This document shows positions 1 to 4,845 of a stretch of DNA of 5,559 nucleotides, piece after piece. The stretch is from contig JACQGJ010000722.1 in assembly GCA_016199605.1 (NCBI GenBank), positions 1 to 5,559 on the forward strand, in the 5' to 3' direction. Every line of letters starts with the position of its first letter. Within the stretch, counting starts at the first letter, position 1. A program made the position numbers and the translations under genes. The notes under the pieces were generated by a model, which ran no database searches, was not told the origin of the DNA, and saw only the letters and a program-made list of their open reading frames with translations. Source of the stretch: Armatimonadota bacterium (GTDB lineage Bacteria > Armatimonadota > Abditibacteriia > CG2-30-59-28).

Positions 1-1
1 A

Positions 2-2191
2 GCGGCTTACCTGCGGCTTGATCGGCCGCAGCACGCGGAGAAAGCCTACCAGGAGTCCCTGCAGTTGAATCCCGACTCGGCGGCTGCCCACACGGGCCTT
101 GGTCGGGCGCTGCAGGCGCAGGGACGCACACAGGAGGCCCGGAGCGAGCACGAGAGAGCACTGCAACTCGATCCCGCCAACCCACAAGCGCACGGCAACC
201 TCGCGGCACTGCTGATCGAGGAAGGCAGGCTGCAGGAAGCGCAGGACGAACTGGAGCAGGGCGTGAAAGACAATCCTGAGCGCGGTAGTTACTATGTCTG
301 GCTGTCCGAGTTAATGCTCTACACGCAGAACCTGCCGGCGGCTCAGAAATTCGCCCAGAAGGCGGTGCGGCTGTTGCCGAAGTCAGCGCCCGCCCATTAC
401 CAGTTGGGCCGGGTCTATCTCGAGCAGGAGCGACTGCTCCAGGCAGAGCAAGAGTTTCGTCTCGCCGTTAACTATGACCGGCAGTTTGCTGCTGCAAGGT
501 ATGCCTTGGGAATCACTCGGGGGAAAACCGGCAAAGGGATCCTTGCCTCCTCCGGTTCCCTGCTCACACCCTCGCAGGTGGGAACCCAGGGAAGCTCTCG
601 CACGCTGCAGAACCTCCAAAGCCCTGGCGCTCAAGACCGGATCCAGGCCGCAGTGCAGGACCCGACCGTTCTCCGTGCAGCGACGAGGTCCTACGGGGAT
701 ACCCAGTTGGACGGACTGTTCGGGGAGGAGGGCATTCGCGACTACGCCCTTTCCCATTTGCAGGGCAATGCGGACCACCGGGGAGTGTGGGGAGTCACCG
801 GAGAGCGCCAGGAAACCGACGGGGTCCGCGCCAATGCCGACCGTACCTTCAACCGGTACGGTGTGACCTACGGGCAGAAAGCCGCGGACAGTCCCTCGGC
901 TTTCTTTGTCCTTGCCGAGAGAGAAGACCAGGAGATGGGGCTCGACAATCTCGTCGCCCCCAATCCCTTTGCAGCGCAGGTCCGCTACGAATACGAGTTG
1001 CCCAGGTTGATTGTCGGCAGGAACTTCAGGAAGAATGAACGGAGCCAGACGCGATTCCTCCTGCAGACCAGCGCCCTGACCCAACGTTCGACGGACGGGA
1101 GCGCGCCTGACTTTGCGCAGCGATTCCGGGACGGCAGCTTTGACGGAGAATTGAGACACGACGTCCGGCTGGGAGACCGCCATCTGCTGAGCGCCGGCCT
1201 GTCGGGTGGATTCCGAAAAAGGCGTGTAAATAGCAGGCTACCTTTCCCGCCTTTCCCCCCTATCGTTTCGGACGTTAACTTTCGGGTCCATGAATGGCAG
1301 GGATACTTACGGGACGAATTTAGGGCGAACCCTCACTTGACCCTGATCGGTGAAGTTGAGGTGCAGGACCTCAAGTACAGGTCCATGACTCACCTGGAGA
1401 TTCCCTTCCCTCCGTTCCCGCCTTTGGTGATTGACACGCCGTTGGACAATGACAAAGTCCTTGGACTTCCCAATTTCATTGCCCAGTACAGCCTTGACCG
1501 AAACAGCGAGCTTCGCTTCCGTGCCCGGCGGGTTGCGGGGGTAGTTCAAGACTTCCGGTTGCTCCGGCCGACCGACTCCTTCTTCATGACTTTTGATGGG
1601 CTTCCACAGGCGGACATGCTCGAACCGCAAGGCAACGGCCAAAGCTATGAGGTTGAGTACGATCACTCTTTCCCCAACGCGTCGTTGTTGCGTGCGGGAC
1701 TTTTCCGCCAGAACCTGAGCGATGCCGATATCACTGAGTCAAGCGTGGAGAACGGGCCTTTCCCGATCGCTCGGTTGGAGGGCGCCCGGGTTGGCTACGA
1801 AGGTCTGCTGAGTCCCGAGGTGTCTTTCCTGCTCCGGGGGGATTACACCAGCGCAAGGGGAGTGGCTCTTCTGGGCAGCGGGGCGCTTTCGGACACGGAG
1901 TTCCTGGGGCAGGTTCCGCGATACTCGGGCGCTGCAGCCTTGCAGTACCTGAATCCCAAGGGCTTCTTTGTTCAGTCGCTGTTTGTGTATCAAGGCAAAC
2001 GCTACCACTCCGCCGACGATCACTCCACCCGGGGCGGCTTCGGGGTCCTCAACCTCCGGGTTGGCAAGCGCCACGGATTGCGCTCCAGCGTTTATCTTGG
2101 ATTGAACAACGTGTTCGGCAAGCAATACGACATTTTCGACCTGCTGCAGGCCGGACGACAGTGGGTGCTGGGGAGCACATGGAGGTTCTGA
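2..2191 (+). CDS. TPR-repeat protein fused to a TonB-receptor-like outer-membrane beta-barrel (5' partial)
   Basis: The reading frame is open from base 2, so the true start lies left of the window; the TTG at 65 falls inside a TPR unit and is not a start. About 729 residues are visible. Numbering from base 2, residues 1-23 are the end of a TPR, followed by four 34-residue TPRs at about 24-57, 58-91, 92-125 and 126-159, and the beginning of another. A Ser/Gly/Gln-rich linker (about 175-235) follows, and then a long region of alternating polar/hydrophobic strands with aromatic girdles. The end resembles TonB-dependent receptors: an L-N-N-V-F-G-K-Q-Y-D segment and a final strand ending W-R-F, with the terminal Phe used for BAM recognition. 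TPRs would sit in the periplasm and the barrel in the outer membrane. TPR plus barrel is also the plan of polysaccharide exporters such as PgaA and BcsC, so export is an alternative to uptake. No plug domain is visible in this part. The substrate is unknown. Confidence 0.85.
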   Translation, partial: AAYLRLDRPQHAEKAYQESLQLNPDSAAAHTGLGRALQAQGRTQEARSEHERALQLDPANPQAHGNLAALLIEEGRLQEAQDELEQGVKDNPERGSYYVWLSELMLYTQNLPAAQKFAQKAVRLLPKSAPAHYQLGRVYLEQERLLQAEQEFRLAVNYDRQFAAARYALGITRGKTGKGILASSGSLLTPSQVGTQGSSRTLQNLQSPGAQDRIQAAVQDPTVLRAATRSYGDTQLDGLFGEEGIRDYALSHLQGNADHRGVWGVTGERQETDGVRANADRTFNRYGVTYGQKAADSPSAFFVLAEREDQEMGLDNLVAPNPFAAQVRYEYELPRLIVGRNFRKNERSQTRFLLQTSALTQRSTDGSAPDFAQRFRDGSFDGELRHDVRLGDRHLLSAGLSGGFRKRRVNSRLPFPPFPPIVSDVNFRVHEWQGYLRDEFRANPHLTLIGEVEVQDLKYRSMTHLEIPFPPFPPLVIDTPLDNDKVLGLPNFIAQYSLDRNSELRFRARRVAGVVQDFRLLRPTDSFFMTFDGLPQADMLEPQGNGQSYEVEYDHSFPNASLLRAGLFRQNLSDADITESSVENGPFPIARLEGARVGYEGLLSPEVSFLLRGDYTSARGVALLGSGALSDTEFLGQVPRYSGAAALQYLNPKGFFVQSLFVYQGKRYHSADDHSTRGGFGVLNLRVGKRHGLRSSVYLGLNNVFGKQYDIFDLLQAGRQWVLGSTWRF

Positions 2192-2199
2192 GGAAGAAC

Positions 2200-2230
2200 A
2201 GCCGGGCGTTGCGGAGGGAACAACCCGGCT
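2200..2230. other. Inverted repeat just after the TPR-barrel stop codon
   Basis: Perfect 7-bp arms AGCCGGG (2200-2206) and CCCGGCT (2224-2230) flank a 17-nt loop, in which TTG (2209-2211) can also pair with CAA (2221-2223). It begins 9 nt after the stop codon of the TPR-barrel gene. There is no T-tract, so it could protect the mRNA 3' end or assist termination together with the stronger hairpin at 2253-2275. Confidence 0.4.
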
Positions 2231-2252
2231 GCAAGAGACCCCTCCCTACCTC

Positions 2253-2275
2253 GATGCCTTCCGACGGAAGGCATC
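2253..2275. terminator. Perfect 10-bp hairpin between convergent genes, candidate bidirectional terminator
   Basis: Arms GATGCCTTCC (2253-2262) and GGAAGGCATC (2266-2275) are exact reverse complements around a 3-nt GAC spacer; the real loop probably opens a pair or two. It lies 61 bases after the plus-strand stop at 2191 and 32 bases beyond the minus-strand stop at 2308, where a terminator shared by convergent genes is expected. Neither side has a run of T, so intrinsic termination would be weak; a Rho-dependent or RNA-stabilising role is equally possible. Confidence 0.5.
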
Positions 2276-2307
2276 CTTGAGGAAGCAGACTCGGAGGCGA
2301 AGGTTCT

Positions 2308-2706
2308 TTAAGTACACGTGCGGACGCAATTGCTGTAGATCACCAGGCAGTTGTTCTTGCAGGTCTGGTTACTACCGCAGGCGGCAACGCAATTCGTGTA
2401 GTTGATGTAGCACTGGGAACACGGGGTTTTGGTCCCAATTGGCGGCTCGGACGTAGATGAAGCAAGCTTGATGTCTATATCTATTTGCTTCAAAGCGCTC
2501 TTGGCTTTCTTCTTCTGGGCCGCTGAAATCTTGCCGCAAGTACATTTGCTCTGTTCATCGTTTTCCTCACGAAAGGGGGCAATCCCATCGATGAATCCTT
2601 GGTCGGGCCACGGGTGGCCGGGGGCCCAGCCAAGCACTTTTTCTTGCGGCTCTCCACATCCGCAGTCTTTCTTCTTGCTCTTCTTCTTCTTCTTCTCTTT
2701 AGCCAT
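2308..2706 (-). CDS. Cys-rich, Lys-rich small protein A (132 aa), unknown family
   Basis: I do not recognise this family. The ATG at 2706 is preferred over the GTG at 2712, because an AAAGGAG Shine-Dalgarno lies 9 nt before the ATG but only 3 nt before the GTG. The 132-residue protein starts MAK and has a poly-lysine stretch (residues 3-13), a C-G-C pair (Cys15, 17), a Pro/Gly/Trp-rich segment (about 26-45), a C-T-C pair (Cys55, 57), a probable helix (about 61-82) and a C-terminal Cys module. There are twelve cysteines in all: 15, 17, 55, 57, 96, 99, 106, 110, 116, 120, 127 and 131. The C-terminal eight contain two copies of C-x3-Y-x2-C-x3-C (99-110 and 120-131). There is no signal peptide or membrane helix. 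It is the downstream gene of a pair, 42 bp after its paralogue at 2749-3108, probably co-transcribed. Metal binding, disulfide scaffold or modified-peptide precursor are all open. Confidence 0.8.
   Translation of the reverse strand: MAKEKKKKKSKKKDCGCGEPQEKVLGWAPGHPWPDQGFIDGIAPFREENDEQSKCTCGKISAAQKKKAKSALKQIDIDIKLASSTSEPPIGTKTPCSQCYINYTNCVAACGSNQTCKNNCLVIYSNCVRTCT
2680..2694 (-). repeat. (AAG)5 trinucleotide tract coding poly-lysine
   Basis: Five consecutive AAG codons (minus strand) lie inside a longer purine-only run that encodes the Lys-rich N-terminus of Cys-rich protein A. Slippage here would add or remove single lysines without changing the frame, so the tail length could vary between strains. 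Confidence 0.75.
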
Positions 2707-2715
2707 TTTCACATT

Positions 2716-2722
2716 CTCCTTT
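2716..2722 (-). promoter_or_regulatory. Shine-Dalgarno of Cys-rich protein A
   Basis: The minus strand reads AAAGGAG here. Its spacing of 9 nt to the ATG at 2706 versus 3 nt to the GTG at 2712 decides the start in favour of the ATG. That choice also gives both Cys-rich proteins the same MAK beginning. Confidence 0.75.
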
Positions 2723-2748
2723 CGGAATATCTTGCGGTTCTTCTCCGT

Positions 2749-3108
2749 TCAGCACGGCTTGCAGGTTCGCACACACGTCGCATACTTTGCGTCGCAATCG
2801 GTACCCCCCGTGGCTTTGCAGGCCTTCCAGTCGGGATAGCATCGGCCGCAACAGGTAGCCCTGGGACCTATGGTTCCTTCGTTGCCGTCGGTCGCCCGCT
2901 TAACGTCGACGGTTATGGTTTTGAAGGCTTTCTGAATCGCCTTCACATCGTCCAGCGTCACCGTTCCCGCCTCGACTAACTTGACATAGTCTTTCATTAG
3001 CAGCTTTGCGATGGTCGGCACGGCTCGCAGGAAATCGACGTCCGGTTTCTCTTCTATACTCACCTCCTTTCCTTTGTCCTTGCTCTGGGAAGTCTTCTGT
3101 TTAGCCAT
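2749..3108 (-). CDS. Cys-rich small protein B (119 aa), paralogue of protein A, unknown family
   Basis: I do not recognise this family. The start is taken at the ATG ending at 3108 because a purine-rich AAAAGGGGG lies 8 nt upstream. The ATG at 3162 would add 18 residues, has no ribosome-binding site and would lose the shared MAK start. The 119 residues comprise a Lys/Ser/Glu-rich, probably disordered N-terminus (1-23), a predicted helical segment (about 24-72) and a C-terminal module with all eight cysteines: 86, 87, 90, 97, 105, 112, 116 and 119. Residues 61-72 match protein A residues 71-82 in pattern (A-F/L-K-x-I-x-V/I-D-V/I-K-x-A). The Cys spacing C-x2-C-x6-C and C-x6-CVRTC is also the same. 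There is no signal peptide or membrane span. It is the first gene of the operon, behind a good promoter at 3223-3251 with a leader of about 108 nt. An even Cys number fits disulfides or metal ligands; the role is unknown. Confidence 0.8.
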   Translation of the reverse strand: MAKQKTSQSKDKGKEVSIEEKPDVDFLRAVPTIAKLLMKDYVKLVEAGTVTLDDVKAIQKAFKTITVDVKRATDGNEGTIGPRATCCGRCYPDWKACKATGGTDCDAKYATCVRTCKPC

Positions 3109-3215
3109 TTGCCTTTCCCCCTTTTGACCAGATCCCTTCGGTACACGGATGTTTGTGTACATCAGTGAGCCAAAAGAACCGGAGATCTTGGGACGAAAGA
3201 CACCCGTCCCTGATT
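3109..3215 (-). other. 5' leader of the Cys-rich operon with nested inverted repeats
   Basis: If transcription starts near 3216, the leader is about 108 nt long. It can form a GC-rich hairpin right at its 5' end (GGGACG/CGTCCC, 3190-3195 with 3205-3210, 9-nt loop), which could stabilise the mRNA. It can also form GTACAC/GTGTAC (3141-3146 with 3155-3160), and CTTTTG/CAAAAG (3121-3126 with 3171-3176) encloses the latter. The inner end of this last stem overlaps the purine-rich ribosome-binding region (about 3117-3125), so folding could affect translation. No known riboswitch is recognised, and each stem is only 6 bp. Confidence 0.35.
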
Positions 3216-3222
3216 GGGGCAG

Positions 3223-3251
3223 AGTATAGCAGCATTGATCCGGGAAATCAA
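3223..3251 (-). promoter_or_regulatory. Sigma70-like promoter of the Cys-rich operon
   Basis: On the minus strand a -35 box TTGATT (3246-3251) and a -10 box TATACT (3223-3228) are separated by exactly 17 bp. The -35 matches TTGACA at four of six positions and the -10 matches TATAAT at five of six. Transcription would start near 3216 and read protein B, then protein A. Confidence 0.6.
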
Positions 3252-3261
3252 AGCTATTTTT

Positions 3262-3292
3262 GGCAGAAGAGGCTGTTTCCTCTTAGCCTGCC
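3262..3292. promoter_or_regulatory. Bulged inverted repeat between the divergent promoters, candidate operator
   Basis: Arms GGCAG+AAGAGG (3262-3272) pair with CCTCTT (3279-3284) and CTGCC (3288-3292), leaving a 3-nt AGC bulge and a 6-nt loop, eleven base pairs in total. It sits between the two -35 boxes, so it should not be in either primary transcript. A protein-binding site is therefore likelier than an RNA structure. The regulator is unknown. Confidence 0.4.
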
Positions 3293-3298
3293 TGGACA

Positions 3299-3324
3299 CA
3301 AGTTAGTTTCGCAAGTTAGTTTCG
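3299..3324 (+). repeat. Perfect 13-bp tandem repeat abutting the kinase promoter
   Basis: CAAGTTAGTTTCG occurs twice with no spacer (3299-3311 and 3312-3324), followed by the fragment CAGTT. The second copy ends 3 bp before the proposed -35 box at 3328, so the pair spans roughly -65 to -40 of the kinase promoter. That is the usual place for an activator such as a response regulator. The repeat itself is certain; the binding function is inferred. Confidence 0.6.
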
Positions 3325-3327
3325 CAG

Positions 3328-3357
3328 TTGCCATCTGGCGTAAGCAGGTAGTATACT
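3328..3357 (+). promoter_or_regulatory. Sigma70-like promoter of the GAF histidine kinase
   Basis: A -35 box TTGCCA (3328-3333, five of six to consensus) and a -10 box TATACT (3352-3357, five of six) are 18 bp apart. Start of transcription would be near 3364, about 63 nt before the kinase ATG. The -10 overlaps the edge of the dyad at 3355-3390, and the tandem repeat lies directly upstream. Confidence 0.55.
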
Positions 3358-3390
3358 GACGAGGCTTCGTCAGCGAAGGGCCTCGTCGGT
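3355..3390. promoter_or_regulatory. Long dyad at the kinase transcription start, with an alternative hairpin
   Basis: ACTGACGAGGC (3355-3365) pairs with GCCTCGTCGGT (3380-3390) over 11 positions with one G-T. Inside it, TTCG (3366-3369) pairs with CGAA (3374-3377) around a TCAG loop. A competing hairpin uses CTGACGA/TCGTCAG (3356-3362 with 3367-3373, GGCT loop). The dyad overlaps the -10 box and the predicted start point, so a repressor operator is the simplest reading. If the real start is further upstream, it would be a leader hairpin with two exclusive folds. Confidence 0.5.
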
Positions 3391-3426
3391 GGGTACTGGT
3401 CCAGTGGCTTAGGCAGGGAGCGACCG

Positions 3427-4794
3427 ATGGTCGTCGGCAATCACGAAAACAACCCTCTATCTGGCTCGAAGGAAGCGGAATGCGGGTCTGATGTGTTTCG
3501 TTCGGACCTGGAGCACCGCGAACGACAGATCGAGGCCTTGCGTCATATCTGCGAGGCTTTGTTCGATCACCTGACGGTCGATGAAATCCTGCGGGAGATC
3601 CTGCGGGTCGCGATCGATGTACTGCAGGCTGGTGTCGGGTCCCTTCAGCTTTACGATCCCCAGACCGACAGCCTCGTTTTCCGTTATGTACACGACCCCG
3701 CAGCCGCCGACGCCCTGGTGGGTCACGCCACTCCAGCCTCGCAAGGCATCTCCGGGTCTGTCTTTAAGAGCGGTGTTTCTGAGTTGACGCATCACGTCGA
3801 CCAACATCCGGACTTTAACCCCCAGGTTGATACGCTCACCGGTTACCAAACACGGTCGATGCTTACCGTCGCGCTGAAGCGTTTCGGCGGCGAGACGATT
3901 GGCGTAATCCAGGTTCTCAATGCAAAGAGGAAGTTCGATCAGGGAGACCTCGAGGTCCTGGAGATCATGTGTTCTCAAGCAGCCACCTCCCTTGAAACGG
4001 CCCGTCTGATCGAGCAGGCTCGGAAAGCGGAAATCCTGAACCTTATCGGCGACATTTCGCACGATATCAAGAACATGCTCACGCCGATCAAAACCGGCGC
4101 CTGGACACTGGAATCAGTCCTTAACGATCTGGCGACCACCATCCAATCCATCGCCCAGACATGCCCTACCGGGGAGCCGTGGGGGGAGGAAGTTCAGAGG
4201 GTTCTTTCAAAAGCCCAGGCGGATTACAGCGGCCTCCTCGAATCGGCCATCCACGCGGCAAGCAGGTTGGAGGCGCGCACCCTTGAGATCTCCGAGGCGG
4301 TCAAAGGAGAGCCGGCTATCACTGTTTTCAAGGAGGCGAACCTCAACGATCCTGCGTGCCACGTTGTCTCCTCCATGCGGCTTGTCGCAAAAACCGCCGG
4401 GATTAATCTGCGGCTCGACCTCGACGCGGAAATGCCCTCGGTTGAGTTTGATCCACGGCAGATTTACAGCGCCCTTTTCAACCTCGTGAACAACGCCATT
4501 CAGGCGACCCCGGCAGGCGGTGCGGTCATCCTGCGGACTCGCGGACCTCAAGACGACCACAGGGAAGTTCTGGTGGAAGTGGAGGATACCGGATGTGGTA
4601 TGCCCCCCCAAGTCAGGGAGCGGGCCTTCACAGATTCCGCGATTTCGACGAAGCCTGGCGGCACGGGCCTGGGTACTCGCATTGTCGCGGGAGTTGTGCG
4701 CCGTCATTCCGGGACGCTCTCCGTCGATAGCGAGGAGGGACGAGGTACCAGGGTCTCAATCCGTCTTCCCATGAAGCAACCGTCCTCCGCCTGA
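3427..4794 (+). CDS. GAF-domain sensor histidine kinase, soluble
   Basis: The ATG at 3427 follows a GGGAG Shine-Dalgarno (3416-3420) by 6 nt. The 455-residue protein has a short polar N-terminus, a helical lead-in (about 28-50) and a GAF sensor domain (about 50-197) with a G-I-S-G-S-V-F segment at 107-113 and the typical I-G-V-I-Q-V-L-N strand at 158-165. A signalling helix follows, then the phosphoacceptor region S-H-D-I-K-N-M-L-T-P with His212. The C-terminal ATPase domain (about 315-450) contains an N box N-L-V-N-N-A-I-Q-A (352-360), a G1 box D-T-G-C-G-M (387-392) and a G2 box G-G-T-G-L-G (411-416). It should autophosphorylate His212 in response to a ligand or redox signal bound by GAF. 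No membrane segment is seen, so it is cytosolic. The F box is unusual: the usual P-F-F-T-T-K is replaced by D-S-A-I-S-T-K (403-409). No receiver domain or response regulator is encoded in view. The signal and partner are unknown. Confidence 0.93.
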   Translation: MVVGNHENNPLSGSKEAECGSDVFRSDLEHRERQIEALRHICEALFDHLTVDEILREILRVAIDVLQAGVGSLQLYDPQTDSLVFRYVHDPAAADALVGHATPASQGISGSVFKSGVSELTHHVDQHPDFNPQVDTLTGYQTRSMLTVALKRFGGETIGVIQVLNAKRKFDQGDLEVLEIMCSQAATSLETARLIEQARKAEILNLIGDISHDIKNMLTPIKTGAWTLESVLNDLATTIQSIAQTCPTGEPWGEEVQRVLSKAQADYSGLLESAIHAASRLEARTLEISEAVKGEPAITVFKEANLNDPACHVVSSMRLVAKTAGINLRLDLDAEMPSVEFDPRQIYSALFNLVNNAIQATPAGGAVILRTRGPQDDHREVLVEVEDTGCGMPPQVRERAFTDSAISTKPGGTGLGTRIVAGVVRRHSGTLSVDSEEGRGTRVSIRLPMKQPSSA

Positions 4795-4845
4795 GACGGG
4801 TCTGCTATTCTTCTTATCTTACCTACATACGAAGGAGTCACCTTT

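Noticed and set aside
383..1183. Long minus-strand open frame (266 aa) antisense to the TPR-barrel gene
   Set aside because: The plus frame has clear TPRs and a barrel. The antisense frame shows no domain or convincing ribosome-binding site and is expected in GC-rich coding DNA.
2429..2979. Plus-strand open frames (2429-2839 and 2599-2979) opposite the Cys-rich genes, one with a run of Leu resembling a membrane helix
   Set aside because: The Leu/Phe runs are the complement of the AAG/AAA lysine tract. The minus-strand genes have Shine-Dalgarno sites, a promoter, and paralogous motifs that these frames lack.
3109..3162. 18-residue N-terminal extension of Cys-rich protein B from the ATG at 3162
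   Set aside because: No ribosome-binding site precedes it, and the 3108 start has one and gives the MAK beginning shared with protein A.
3252..3292. Intrinsic terminator at the bulged inverted repeat
   Set aside because: The T-run (3257-3261) precedes the stem on the plus strand and becomes an A-run after it on the minus strand, so it has the wrong orientation for termination either way.
3299..3324. CRISPR-like or mobile-element end repeat
   Set aside because: There are only two 13-bp copies with no spacer, and no transposase or Cas gene nearby.
3153..3359. Possible 68-aa plus-strand gene in the divergent intergenic region
   Set aside because: It overlaps both proposed promoters, the dyads and the tandem repeat, has no Shine-Dalgarno, and shows no recognisable sequence features.
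3457..4062. 201-aa minus-strand frame antisense to the kinase
   Set aside because: The sense strand encodes unmistakable GAF and kinase motifs; the antisense frame is a by-product.
4207..4707. 166-aa minus-strand frame antisense to the kinase ATPase domain
   Set aside because: It lies opposite the N, G1 and G2 boxes and has no features of its own.
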